A stretch of 64,000 nt of DNA from Saccharothrix espanaensis DSM 44229 (GCF_000328705.1 NC_019673.1:2976001-3040000); one strand, 5' to 3'; counted from the first letter of the stretch, positions 25,113 through 33,251 are shown. Translations and numbers: made by a program. Notes: generated by a model not told the origin, from the letters alone.

Positions 25113-26305
25113 CCTTGGGTGAGGGCGGGTCGCCGGTTCCTGGAGGCGGCGTGGTGCCAAGCGGGGAGCCGGCGGAGTTGGTGCCGCTGCTGACGTGGTT
25201 GCGTACCGGAGAGACGACCGATCGGAGGTTGGACTTCCCGGCCGGCACCGCGCTGCCCGACGGCCGCCTCGACCTGTGCAAGCAGGCGCTCGGGCCGGCC
25301 GGCGCGGCCCTGGTCGCCGACGCGCTGCGGCCCGGTATGGTCCGGCACCTGCTGCTGGGCACCGACGGGCTCGGCGACGCCGGCGCGGCCGAAGCGGTCG
25401 GGCGGGCCGTCGACCGTCAGGTGGAGACGCTCTACCTGGGGTGCAACGGGATCACGGCGGGCGGCGCGTGCCGCATCGCGGACGGCCTGCGGATGTCGCC
25501 ACAGGCCGGCCGGGTGACCGGAGTCTGGCTCAAGCGCAACCCGCTCGGCGCGGGCGCGGGGGAGGCCGCCGCCGGGATCGTGGCGGCGGCCCGCTCCCTG
25601 CGCACGCTCGACCTCGTGCAGACCGGCCTGGACGCGCCCGGCCTGGCTGTGCTGGTGGACGCCCTGGTGGTCGCGTCAGCCGCCGGCCGCCGGGTGGAGC
25701 GGCTCTACGTCGGCGGCAACCCGCTCGGGCCGCGCGGGGCGGAGCACTTGGCCGTGTTGCTGCACGCCGATGTGCTCGAAGAGCTGTACGTGTCCGCTGC
25801 GAGTTTGGGTGATGAAGGCGCGGACGTGCTGTCCGAAGCGCTTTCCGGCGCGCTGTCCGACGAGCTGGTCCACAGTGGACGGTTGAGGCGCATCTCATTG
25901 GCGAGCAACGGTATTGGGCCTGAGGCCGTGGCCCGGCTCGTGGTCGCCGCGACGGCGGCGGGCGTGGAGGTGTGCGATGTGGGCCGGGTACGGGCGGCCC
26001 GCGTGCTCGGCGCACCCGACAACCGGCTGGACGAAGCCGCCACGGCTACGATTGCCGAAGCCCTGTCCGCCGGTCCACACCGCATGCGCCACCTGGTGCT
26101 CACCGACACCGGCCTGCGCAGCCGTGAAGCCCACCGCCTGCTCGACGGCGCGACCCGCGCGGTGTCCCCGACCAGGTTCGTGCTGGGCAAGGGAATCGCG
26201 ACGACCATTAACCGCAGGCTGGGCCAGTTCAGCTCCGCGATACCGCTGTCACCGGCGGTGCCGGACGACGTCGCTGCGGTCCGCAGCGTCCACCGCCAGG
26301 CTTGA
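25109..26305 (+). CDS. Leucine-rich repeat (RNI-like) protein
   Basis: 398 aa made of ribonuclease-inhibitor-type LRRs of about 28 residues: VRHLLLGTDGLGDAGAAEAV, VETLYLGCNGITAGGACRIA, VTGVWLKRNPLGAGAGEAAA, LRTLDLVQTGLDAPGLAVLV, VERLYVGGNPLGPRGAEHLA, LEELYVSAASLGDEGADVLS, LRRISLASNGIGPEAVARLV, and MRHLVLTDTGLRSREAHRLL. Cytosolic LRR horseshoes usually bind proteins. The start overlaps the SDR gene by 4 bp, so the two are made in fixed proportion and probably form a complex. Three 26-bp repeats follow its stop, then the IS30 element. Confidence 0.88.
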   Translation: MTLGEGGSPVPGGGVVPSGEPAELVPLLTWLRTGETTDRRLDFPAGTALPDGRLDLCKQALGPAGAALVADALRPGMVRHLLLGTDGLGDAGAAEAVGRAVDRQVETLYLGCNGITAGGACRIADGLRMSPQAGRVTGVWLKRNPLGAGAGEAAAGIVAAARSLRTLDLVQTGLDAPGLAVLVDALVVASAAGRRVERLYVGGNPLGPRGAEHLAVLLHADVLEELYVSAASLGDEGADVLSEALSGALSDELVHSGRLRRISLASNGIGPEAVARLVVAATAAGVEVCDVGRVRAARVLGAPDNRLDEAATATIAEALSAGPHRMRHLVLTDTGLRSREAHRLLDGATRAVSPTRFVLGKGIATTINRRLGQFSSAIPLSPAVPDDVAAVRSVHRQA

Positions 26306-26382
26306 TTGTGGGCGAGTTCGGCGAAGCTTGGTTGTGGGTGAGTTCGGCGAAGCTTGGTTGTGTATGAGTTCGGGAAAGCTTG
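26306..26382. repeat. 26-bp tandem repeat after the LRR gene
   Basis: Three copies of about TTGTGGGTGAGTTCGGCGAA plus GCTTGG start at 26306, 26332 and 26358, the third diverged. They start on the base after the LRR stop codon and are AT-richer than the gene. Confidence 0.88.
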
Positions 26383-26544
26383 AAAAGAGTCCTCGCCGGA
26401 CGGGCGAGCCGCCAAGGATGACGGCGGTGGTGCGGTGGGCGTCGTGTCATCCCCGTATGGCCCGGTCGGAGACAACCACGGCGGTGTCATACGGTCATGG
26501 CGACAGCAGATTTGATCTCGCCCGTCGAGTAGTGGGGTTGTCGT

Positions 26545-27549
26545 ATGGCCGGTGGCCCGTTGTTGTCGTTCGAGGAGCGGGAGCTGATCTCCCGGGAGTT
26601 GAGTCGGAACGCACGTTGTTCGACCCGTGTCCTCGGGATGCTTCTGGGGCGGCATCATTCGACGGTGGCGCGGGAGATCGCGGCCAACGGTGGTCGTCGT
26701 GGTTATCGGGCGGTGCGGGCGCAGTGCAGGGCGGCGGACCATCGTCGGCGGCCCAGGCTGCGTAAACTGGAGTCGTCGGTCCGGTTGCACGACGCGGTGA
26801 ACGACGGGCTGCGGGAGAAGTGGTCGCCTCGCCAGATCGGCCGGCGGCTGCGCCTGGACCACCCGGACGATCCGGAGATGCGCGTGTCGCACGAGACGAT
26901 CTACCAGAGCCTCTACCTCCAGGCCCGGGGCGAGCTGCGCACCCAGTTGAAGCTCGCCCTGCGTCAGGGCCGTCTGCACCGGGTCGACCGCAGCCGTCCC
27001 GCGACCGCCCGCCAGTACATCAAGGACATGGTCCACATCAGCGACCGGCCGAAAGAGGCCGACGACCGGGCCGTGCCGGGCTTCTGGGAAGGCGACCTGA
27101 TCATCGGACGCGGCAACGCCTCCCAGATCGCCACCCTGGTCGAACGCACCACCCGCTTCGTCATGCTGGTCCGCATCCCGTACGACCGCAACGCCCAACG
27201 GGTGGCCACGCTCCTGGCCCGGAAGATGGAGACCCTTCCGGACTTCCTGCGCAAGAGTGTCACCTGGGACCAGGGCCGGGAAATGGCCCGACACGCCTAC
27301 TTCACCATCCGCACCGGCATCCCGGTCTACTTCTGCGACCCGCACAGCCCCTGGCAACGCGGCAGCAACGAGAACACCAACGGGCTGCTCCGCCAGTATT
27401 TCCCCAAAGGCACCGACCTGTCCACCCACACCCAGGCCGACCTCGACAAGGTCGCCGCGCAATTGAACGGACGACCCCGCCACACCCTCGACTGGCGCAA
27501 GCCCGTCGAGGTCTACAACGACCTGGTCAACGCCCACACGTCGCGATGA
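26545..27549 (+). CDS. IS30-family transposase
   Basis: 334 aa. The N-terminal HTH (LSFEERELISRELSRNARCS, LGRHHSTVAREIAANGG) has the IS30 pattern 'I...l..g.s...IA..LgR..STI.rEi'. The catalytic DDE domain has PGFWEGDLIIG (first Asp), VTWDQGREMA (second Asp) and RGSNENTNGLLRQYFPKG (Glu). The sequence looks full length and intact. ATG 26545 lies 80 bp inside the left inverted repeat. Confidence 0.96.
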   Translation: MAGGPLLSFEERELISRELSRNARCSTRVLGMLLGRHHSTVAREIAANGGRRGYRAVRAQCRAADHRRRPRLRKLESSVRLHDAVNDGLREKWSPRQIGRRLRLDHPDDPEMRVSHETIYQSLYLQARGELRTQLKLALRQGRLHRVDRSRPATARQYIKDMVHISDRPKEADDRAVPGFWEGDLIIGRGNASQIATLVERTTRFVMLVRIPYDRNAQRVATLLARKMETLPDFLRKSVTWDQGREMARHAYFTIRTGIPVYFCDPHSPWQRGSNENTNGLLRQYFPKGTDLSTHTQADLDKVAAQLNGRPRHTLDWRKPVEVYNDLVNAHTSR

Positions 27550-27568
27550 CCACTTGACCCCACCCACC

Positions 27569-27617
27569 CTTGGGCAGTGAGGGCAAGCGAAGGGCGTGCT
27601 TGCCCTCACTGCCCAAG
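27569..27617 (+). terminator. Perfect 20-bp hairpin inside the IS element
   Basis: CTTGGGCAGTGAGGGCAAGC pairs exactly with its complement 27598-27617 around a 9-base loop, 19 bp after the transposase stop. It should end transposase transcription and shield the AAA+ gene from antisense reading. Confidence 0.85.
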
Positions 27618-27713
27618 CGCGGTTCGCTGGCGCGCGGGCCATACGGGGATGACACGACGCGGCAGGGGGATTGTGGGGGGTGCGGTTGGGTTGTGAGTGT
27701 CTTGTTTTGTGGA

Positions 27714-29609
27714 TCACCGTTTGCGTAGGGCTGCGAACGTGTCGATCCAGAATCGTTGCCGGTCCTCGGCGACGCCCACCAAGTAGGTCGCGCGCAGCTT
27801 GGGCGGGAGCAGGGCGACCAGGCGGGCCACGGTCTCTTGGTGCCGTTGCAGTTGGGACAGTTCCGCGTTGGCCAGCACCTGGTGCACGACGTCGCTGTCC
27901 GCGCCGCCCTCCGTCGATTCCGCCCGCGCCCGCCGCAGCCGGGCCTCCCACGCGTCGACCTGGCCCGCGAGTTCGGCCAGGCCGGTGACCGGGCGGTTGG
28001 CCAGCCGGTCCACCAGCGCGGTGAGCGGGACCGGCGCGTACTCGCCGTCGCCCAGGTAGATCAGGGCGGGCTCCAGCGGCAGGCCGCGCAGGTGGAGCTT
28101 CACCAGGCGTTCGATGGTCCGCTTGGTGACCCACGCACGGCCCTCGTCGTCGATGTCGTGCTTCCACCACTCCAGCACCGTCTCGGCGACGGGGCCGTAC
28201 CTCGCGATCAGCCACTCGTTGGCCGGCACGTCCTCGGGCTCCACCTCGATCGACGCGGTGAAGCGGGTGGCCTGCGCGATGTTGTTGCGCGACACCAGGA
28301 GTTTGCGGCCCAGGTGGTACGGCGGGTTCTGGATGGCGACCTGTGCGCGCAGGTTCTCGATCCGCCGGCCCGCCAGCGACCACTCCTGGGTGATCTCCAT
28401 CAGCTTCGCGAACGTCGACCGGTCCTTGGGGCGGTTGTACTCGTCCCACACCACCGCTTTCGGCTCGTCGCCCGTGAACTGGCGGGCCACCAGGTTCTCC
28501 AGAGTGCCGTCCGAAGTCGGGATCGGCGCGCAGAGGTCCTCCACGTTGGTCACCGGCAACGAGAAGTACAGCGGCTCGCGACCCAGCTCGTCGCGGACCG
28601 TCTGCCGCACGAGCTCGGTCTTGCCGCAGCCGGGCGGCCCCTGCACGAGCACGCTCCACCGGTTGCGCAGCGCCGCCCGCAGCACCTTGCGCACCGGGTC
28701 GGGCACCGATCCCGGGTTCGGCACGCCCAGCGCGCCGGCGATCCGGTCCAGCACCTCCAGCGTGCGGTCGTCGGACCGCCCGCCACCGCGCTCCTCGACC
28801 AGGGCCAGCCGCGCGCCGTTGACCAGCGGCAGGCCCCAGCGCAGCGGGAAGCCCTCGCGCGCGTTGGCCAGCACGTGGTCGAGCGTGCGCGGTGACAACG
28901 CCTCGCGCAGCGCCGGGCTCAGCGAGTTCCACACCGCGAACACGCCCGACAGGTCCCAGTCCCGGTACTTCGCGGCCAGCTTGACCCGCCACGCCGTGTC
29001 GTTCGCGGTGATCCGGACGGTGACCATCCGGTCCAGGATCGCCAGGTCGCCGCGTCGGGCCGAGGTTTCGGCCAACGACTCGTTGTCGGTGAGGAACACA
29101 CCGACGCAGCCCAACGCCCGCAGGTCGTGCTCGCCCAACGTCCAGTTGCACGCGATCTGCATCAACTGCGACTGGATGGTCTCGCCCGCCTGCAACGAGT
29201 CGTCGATCAGCAGCACGAACGGTTTGCCCGGCGTCAGCACGCTCATCACCAGCTGCCGCAGCACCAGCTCCCCGGTGCCGGCGTCGCGCACCGGGGCGTT
29301 GATCAGCAGGTCGTCCGGGGTGAGGTTGGCGGCCGGCACGAACACCAGCGCGGTGTCCGGGTGGGACTCGGCGATGTGCGAGAAGAACGTGGCGGTCTTG
29401 CCGATGCCGTGCGAGCCGAACACCTGGCCGGTCTGGCCGATCGCGATCATCGCGTCGATGAACTCGGTCAGGGGTGATCCCTCGCCGCGTGGTGGCGGTT
29501 TGGGGTAGGTCGCGCTTGCCCGCCATGGTTTGGGAGGTCGAGCGGTCGGATGGGTGGGCTGGGTGGGCTGGGTGGGAGAGGTGGGGGTGGTGGTGGGGGT
29601 GGGGGTCAT
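27714..29609 (-). CDS. Tandem AAA+ (MoxR-like) ATPase
   Basis: 631 aa. A Thr/Pro-rich N-terminal tail of about 40 residues is followed by two AAA+ modules. Module 1 has Walker A GSHGIGKT (65-72) and a Walker B-like FVLLIDDS. Module 2 has Walker A GPPGCGKT (about 326) and Walker B KAVVWDEYNRP, then VAIQNPP as sensor 1. MoxR-type ATPases work with vWA proteins to remodel or insert metals into partner proteins. The ATG at 29609 overlaps the stop of the HExxH-vWA gene as ATGA, so the pair is coupled. It is the last gene of the operon and ends 54 bp from the IS30 element. The longer frame upstream is overlap with the vWA gene. Confidence 0.9.
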   Translation of the reverse strand: MTPTPTTTPTSPTQPTQPTHPTARPPKPWRASATYPKPPPRGEGSPLTEFIDAMIAIGQTGQVFGSHGIGKTATFFSHIAESHPDTALVFVPAANLTPDDLLINAPVRDAGTGELVLRQLVMSVLTPGKPFVLLIDDSLQAGETIQSQLMQIACNWTLGEHDLRALGCVGVFLTDNESLAETSARRGDLAILDRMVTVRITANDTAWRVKLAAKYRDWDLSGVFAVWNSLSPALREALSPRTLDHVLANAREGFPLRWGLPLVNGARLALVEERGGGRSDDRTLEVLDRIAGALGVPNPGSVPDPVRKVLRAALRNRWSVLVQGPPGCGKTELVRQTVRDELGREPLYFSLPVTNVEDLCAPIPTSDGTLENLVARQFTGDEPKAVVWDEYNRPKDRSTFAKLMEITQEWSLAGRRIENLRAQVAIQNPPYHLGRKLLVSRNNIAQATRFTASIEVEPEDVPANEWLIARYGPVAETVLEWWKHDIDDEGRAWVTKRTIERLVKLHLRGLPLEPALIYLGDGEYAPVPLTALVDRLANRPVTGLAELAGQVDAWEARLRRARAESTEGGADSDVVHQVLANAELSQLQRHQETVARLVALLPPKLRATYLVGVAEDRQRFWIDTFAALRKR

Positions 29610-31006
29610 GGGGTTGCCGTTCTGGTTACGGGGCGTACGCGGTGGCAGGCCATCGGGGGGTGGTGGGCGTCGGGCCAGTCGTTGCCGCCCTCGGTGATCA
29701 GCCAGATCCACTTGTCGGGCTCGGCCGGGGTCACGGGTGGGGCGTAGCCGTCGGTGAGCACGACGACCGCGTCCGCCTGTTCCTCGAACACCTCGCCGGC
29801 CACCTCCAGCCTGCCCTCCACGTAGTCCACGACGTTCTGGAAGCTGGTCCCGCCGCCGCCGAGCACCCGCTCACCCGGCCGGAACGGCATGACCACCCCG
29901 TCGAACGACAGCCAGTGCGCCCGCACGCCCTCGACCCGGCCGACCAGCCCGGTCATCCACTCGACCACGCTCGACGGGATCGACCCGGACGTGTCCAGCG
30001 CGATGACCAGCACCTTCTCCCGCTCCGGGCCCCGTCGCGAGAGCATCGGGTCGTGCCCGAGCGCGGCCAGCACCGCGCCCCGCTTGCGCGGGTACACCAG
30101 CCGCTCGCCCGGACGCAGCCGTGACGCCAGCACGTCGAGCAGCCACCGCTGCCACCAGTCCACTACGCCGGTGCTCGCGGTCGTGCCGCGCAACGCCCCC
30201 GCGCCCAGCAGGCCCCACCGCCGGGTGGCCTGCTCGGACGTGCCGTCGGTGCGGCCCATCAGGTCCAGCAGTTCGGACTCCGCGCCGCCGTGCCCGCGCC
30301 GGGCCGCCAGCAGCGAGTTGAGCAGCACCGAGGACACCACCGCGTCGACCGACTCCTGGTCGGCCGGCACGTCGCGGGCCAGGTGCACGCACAGCGCGAC
30401 CGGCACCGGCGGCTGCTTCATCCGCTTCAGCTCGGTGTAGACGCCCAGGTCGGTTTCCACGAACTCGGCGTAGTCCAACGCCGGCAGCCCCTGCCCGGCC
30501 AGGTCCGCCCGGTACCGCTCGTGCACCGCCACCGGGTCGACGCCCACCGGCTCGCCGTGCAGCAGCGGCAGCGACTCGCGGCGCAGCCGGACCAGCGCCA
30601 CGTGGTTGATCGCCACCTCCGCCGCCATGGTGAACACCGGGTCCGCGCGCAGTTCCGGCTCCACGAACAGGTGCCGGTGCACCAGGTGCCGGGCCTCGTG
30701 GAACAGCACGAACTTGACGCCCGTCAACCCCAGGGCGACGAAGAAGTCCGGGTTGTACACCAGCAGGACGCTGCCGTCGCCGGACGCCACGACGGCCGCC
30801 GTGTCGACCGCCGTGCTCGCGACCTGGTGCCGGCACTTCGCGTACAGCCAGGACGCCACCGCGGACTCGGTCATGCCGAAGTCCAGCAGCGCCGCGTCCT
30901 TGAGCCGGCCCGCCTCGGCGACCACCGCCGGATCGGCGGGCCGCCACGCCGCCAGCGCCCGCCGGTCGGCCAGGTCCACGACGTGCCGGTGCCGGGTGCC
31001 GCTCAT
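29606..31006 (-). CDS. HExxH metallopeptidase-like/vWA protein (DUF2201 type)
   Basis: 466 aa. The N-terminal half has a zinc-protease signature, KFVLFHEARHLVHRH (HExxH at 103-107), as in the DUF2201 N-terminal domain. The C-terminal 150 residues form a vWA-like domain with the metal-site motif VLVIALDTSGSI and a later AVVVLTDGY. The start at ATG 31006 has GGGGAGG about 5 bp upstream. The stop overlaps the AAA+ gene. In related MoxR-vWA pairs the ATPase acts on the vWA protein or its clients. The protease motif suggests cleavage of a target, perhaps when the ATPase is triggered. The tRNA gene lies 46 bp upstream on the other strand. Confidence 0.87.
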   Translation of the reverse strand: MSGTRHRHVVDLADRRALAAWRPADPAVVAEAGRLKDAALLDFGMTESAVASWLYAKCRHQVASTAVDTAAVVASGDGSVLLVYNPDFFVALGLTGVKFVLFHEARHLVHRHLFVEPELRADPVFTMAAEVAINHVALVRLRRESLPLLHGEPVGVDPVAVHERYRADLAGQGLPALDYAEFVETDLGVYTELKRMKQPPVPVALCVHLARDVPADQESVDAVVSSVLLNSLLAARRGHGGAESELLDLMGRTDGTSEQATRRWGLLGAGALRGTTASTGVVDWWQRWLLDVLASRLRPGERLVYPRKRGAVLAALGHDPMLSRRGPEREKVLVIALDTSGSIPSSVVEWMTGLVGRVEGVRAHWLSFDGVVMPFRPGERVLGGGGTSFQNVVDYVEGRLEVAGEVFEEQADAVVVLTDGYAPPVTPAEPDKWIWLITEGGNDWPDAHHPPMACHRVRPVTRTATP

Positions 31007-31052
31007 CGCCCCTCCCCTGGGTTCGTGCGGTGCGGCGGCTACCCTGCGCCAG

Positions 31053-31131
31053 GACGGGTCGTAGCGCAGAGGCAGGCGCACCGGTTCTCCAAAAACCTGG
31101 AGCACGCTGGTTCGAATCCAGCCGCCCGTCA
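31053..31131 (+). tRNA. Non-canonical tRNA-Trp-like gene (anticodon CCA), inside the vWA operon
   Basis: The cloverleaf has acceptor GACGGGU/GCCCGUC and discriminator A31131, D stem GCGC/GCGC around AGAGGCAG, anticodon loop CUCCAAA (anticodon CCA, Trp) on a stem with one mismatch, and T arm GCUGG-UUCGAAU-CCAGC. As in the tRNA at 23643, CGUA replaces the usual two bases before the D stem and an extra C follows the T stem, so an added G-C pair with a bulged C is possible. There is no encoded CCA (ACC follows). A TACCCT -10 stands 8 bp upstream. It is antisense to the surrounding operon, in the gap between two of its genes. Confidence 0.65.
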
Positions 31132-31132
31132 C

Positions 31133-31978
31133 CTACGCGCCGGCCACCGCCGCGCTGGTGAGCACCAGCTCCCGCACGGTCCCGGTGAACGTCGGCAGCA
31201 GTTGCAGCAGCACCGACCACGCCTCGGGGTCGGCCCCCAGTTCCCCGCGCACCAGCGGTTCCAGCTCGTGCGCCACCTCGCGCAGCCGGTCCGGGAACGG
31301 GCGGGTGCCGTCGTCCACCACGGACAGCACGCCCAGCACGTCCCGGGCCGGCCGGTCCCGCCGCAGGTAGTCCGCCGGGCCGGCGACCAGGCCCGCCTTC
31401 CGCAGCCGGGTGTCGTGCTTGGGGTGGGTGCTGAACTGCGCGCGGACCGCGTCCGGGCAGTCCAGCCGCAGCGCCAGCGCCCAACGCGCGTACCCGGGCA
31501 GGGGCTCGGTCCGGTCGGCGGCGGCGATCTCGGGCCAGTCCGCCCGCCGCACGGCGTACGCGGCGCGCCGCCCGGCCTTCATGGTCCGCGCGCGGCGCAG
31601 CCCGTCGAGCGTCCCGAACGTGGTGTCCGGTGGCGGCGGTCCGGTGTGCGAGCAGTAGGGGGCGGTGCACGTCAGGCGAACGGGCAGCGGACCGGTGGCC
31701 CGGCCGAACGGCGTGCCGAGCACGATGTCGGTGCGCACCGGGTCGTTGACGGCGAGCCGGTGGTAGACGAACGAGTTGGTCGCGGGGTCGTCGCGCTCCA
31801 GCATCCAGGCCAGCACCGCGCGGGGCAGCGGGAGGTTGGTGGCCTGCCAGGAGGCCAGCAGCCCGTCCAGCGTGCCGGGTCCCTCGACGCCGATCCGGCC
31901 GCGTACCACCGCCGCGTCGTCCCGGTCCAGCAGCGAGAGCAGGAAGTCCACTCCCGACACCACGTCCGCCCTGTCCAC
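31133..31978 (-). CDS. Unknown protein of the tRNA-linked operon
   Basis: 281 aa with no recognised family. The N-terminus is helical (MDRADVVSGVDFLLSLLDRD). The middle contains VRLTCTAPYCSHTG with two Cys, possibly a metal or redox site. The rest is helical with many Arg (LRRARTMKAGRRAAYAVRRA, DYLRRDRPARDVLGVLSVVD). The GTG start at 31978 lacks a strong ribosome site. The stop lies 2 bp from the 3' end of the tRNA on the opposite strand, so the two genes share a boundary. It is 39 bp downstream of the small acidic protein gene and 126 bp upstream of the vWA gene, so it probably belongs to the same operon. Confidence 0.75.
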   Translation of the reverse strand: MDRADVVSGVDFLLSLLDRDDAAVVRGRIGVEGPGTLDGLLASWQATNLPLPRAVLAWMLERDDPATNSFVYHRLAVNDPVRTDIVLGTPFGRATGPLPVRLTCTAPYCSHTGPPPPDTTFGTLDGLRRARTMKAGRRAAYAVRRADWPEIAAADRTEPLPGYARWALALRLDCPDAVRAQFSTHPKHDTRLRKAGLVAGPADYLRRDRPARDVLGVLSVVDDGTRPFPDRLREVAHELEPLVRGELGADPEAWSVLLQLLPTFTGTVRELVLTSAAVAGA

Positions 31979-32017
31979 CGGCCTAGTGTCGCACCCCGGC
32001 GCGAGGCATTTCCCGGG

Positions 32018-32323
32018 TCACCCACCGCCCATGGAGCGGCGGATCTCGGCGAGCTTGGCGCGGGCGGCCTCGTCGCGCTCGGCCCGCTGCGCGTCGAGCG
32101 ACTCGGCGGTGGGTCCGCCGCCGCCCAGCCCGGCCAGTTCGACCTCGGCGGGCGCGGTGTGCACCCGCTTCTCGATCCGGTCGCGGACGTAGTCGAAGTT
32201 GGGTACGCCGTCGTCGGTGTAGTCCGGGGTGAAGGTGGGTGTGGTGGGTGTGGTGGGTGCCGTGGTGTCCGGCACGATTTCGGCGTCCACCACGGTCGGG
32301 TCGTCGCCCTGGGGCGTGGTCAT
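32018..32323 (-). CDS. Small acidic protein, first gene of the tRNA-linked operon
   Basis: 101 aa. The start at ATG 32323 has GGGAG 6 bp upstream. A Thr/Pro-rich N-terminal half (VPDTTAPTTPTTPTFTPDYT) is followed by a charged helix (LDAQRAERDEAARAKLAEIR). No known family. The Thr/Pro stretch resembles the N-terminal tail of the AAA+ protein of the same operon, which suggests they are flexible partners. It is probably the promoter-proximal gene of a four-gene unit with the unknown protein, vWA and AAA+ genes. Confidence 0.75.
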   Translation of the reverse strand: MTTPQGDDPTVVDAEIVPDTTAPTTPTTPTFTPDYTDDGVPNFDYVRDRIEKRVHTAPAEVELAGLGGGGPTAESLDAQRAERDEAARAKLAEIRRSMGGG

Positions 32324-32439
32324 GTCTGCTCCCTCTGCCGGAACGGTCCTCCCCAGGATAGGCGGCTGGGTGGGGGTGGCCGGGGATGGCGGTGGGGGAC
32401 GGGGGTGGCTGTGATGGTGATCTTGTGGGTGCCGCCCCA

Positions 32440-32540
32440 AGCCCTGTTCAGCTCGCGCCTGACGGTGGAGGAGATGTCGCCAACGTCCTGCGCAAGCTGG
32501 GCGCCCCGTCACGCCATGACGTGCGCTTGGAACCGTCACC
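32440..32540 (+). pseudogene. LuxR-type HTH remnant
   Basis: Read with one frame change near 32473, this stretch gives SSRLTVEE, then VANVLRKLGAPSRHDV, the end of a LuxR HTH ('S..TVe.HVanvLrKLGapsR'). No other part of the gene remains. The rest of 32324-32637 holds no gene, only the promoters of the flanking divergent genes. Confidence 0.5.
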
Positions 32541-32637
32541 TGGCGGAGTGAAGTAGCCCCGCTGCGGGAGCGGATCAGCCGGTTGCCAGAACGATGGGGT
32601 GTCGGTGCCCAGGTCGACGTTCTGGAAAGGCGAGCCG

Positions 32638-33039
32638 ATGTCCACTCGTACCCGTTGGCGTGTGCTGTCCGCACTGGCGCTGGCCTTCGCCGTGACGACC
32701 GGGGTGTCCGCCGCCCCGGCGTCGGCGGCGGTGTTCGACCACTGCACCATGGTGACCTGCGCCGATGCCCGTGCGGCGTTCGCCTACTGGGACGGTGAAG
32801 GTCTGCCGCCGCGCCGGGTCACCAACACCCTGCCGGGCAGGGAGTGCATCACCGGCGGCGGCACCTACGGCAACCGCGACGAACAGCTGCCGGAGGAGGA
32901 CAAGGGCACCTACCGGGAGTTCGACGTCTACTCGCGCCCGTGCGGGAAGGGCCGTGACGCGCACCGGATCGTCGTCAACCACGAAACTGGCGACGCCTGG
33001 TACACCGACGACCACTACCGCAACTTCCACCTGCTGTGA
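32638..33039 (+). CDS. Secreted guanyl-specific ribonuclease (RNase Sa/barnase-like)
   Basis: 133 aa. A signal peptide (VLSALALAFAVTTGVSAAPA, cleavage after ASA) precedes a microbial RNase N1/Sa domain. The catalytic features are in order: NREGxLP-like NRDEQLPEEDKGTYREFDVY with the general base Glu in TYREF, DAHRIVVN with the Arg, and WYTDDHYRNFHLL with the His. These enzymes cut single-stranded RNA after G and act outside the cell as nutrient or competition factors. The start at ATG 32638 has GAAAGG upstream. I see no barstar gene adjacent, which fits an exported enzyme that is active only after folding outside. Confidence 0.93.
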   Translation: MSTRTRWRVLSALALAFAVTTGVSAAPASAAVFDHCTMVTCADARAAFAYWDGEGLPPRRVTNTLPGRECITGGGTYGNRDEQLPEEDKGTYREFDVYSRPCGKGRDAHRIVVNHETGDAWYTDDHYRNFHLL

Positions 33040-33110
33040 CCGTCGACAGTCCTCTCTGACTTGCGCATTTTTGCGAACGGCCCCGGCGCGAACGCGATCA
33101 CACTGCCGAG

Positions 33111-33251
33111 ATGCGCCGAGGGTTCTCGTACAACGACGCCGTGAAACTGCTCGGTGGTGACAGCGCGTTGACCACTGGGCTTGACCTTCGAGCCGGGTCG
33201 AAGGTTCACCGCAGGGGCATGACGACCTACCGGATCTCGCAGGTGGCGTAG
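33111..33251 (+). pseudogene. Chimeric short ORF: NACHT-ATPase-like head joined to a MerR head
   Basis: The first 25 codons read MRRGFSYNDAVKLLGGDSAL, which resembles the N-terminus of actinobacterial NACHT-type ATPases ('SYrDAvrlLGg'). The frame then runs through the MerR operator into MTTYRISQVA and stops at TAG 33249. It is probably the scar of a deletion that joined two unrelated genes. Confidence 0.4.
33184..33205 (+). promoter_or_regulatory. MerR-type operator/promoter
   Basis: ACCTTCGA-GCCGGG-TCGAAGGT is an 8-bp inverted repeat overlapping a TTGACC -35 (33181), with the long 19-20 bp spacing expected for MerR-type promoters. It stands just upstream of the broken merR-like gene and is itself intact. 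Confidence 0.7.

Larger units (their letters stand above)
26439..27660 (+). mobile_element. Complete IS30-family insertion sequence
   Basis: The element is 1,222 bp, bounded by perfect 26-bp inverted repeats (26439-26464 and 27635-27660) containing TCATCCCCGTATGGCCCG. It holds one transposase gene and a long internal hairpin. The flanking bases allow a GG target duplication, but this is too short to be certain. It separates the LRR gene from the opposing AAA+/vWA operon. All parts look intact, so it may be active and recently inserted. Confidence 0.92.

Noticed and set aside
25705..29526. 1,273-codon minus-strand ORF
   Set aside because: It spans the AAA+ gene in another frame, the IS30 element and the LRR gene in antisense; cannot be one gene.
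23643..31131. Integrative element bounded by the two tRNA genes
   Set aside because: The tRNA genes are not repeats of each other, no integrase is present and no direct-repeat attachment sites are visible.
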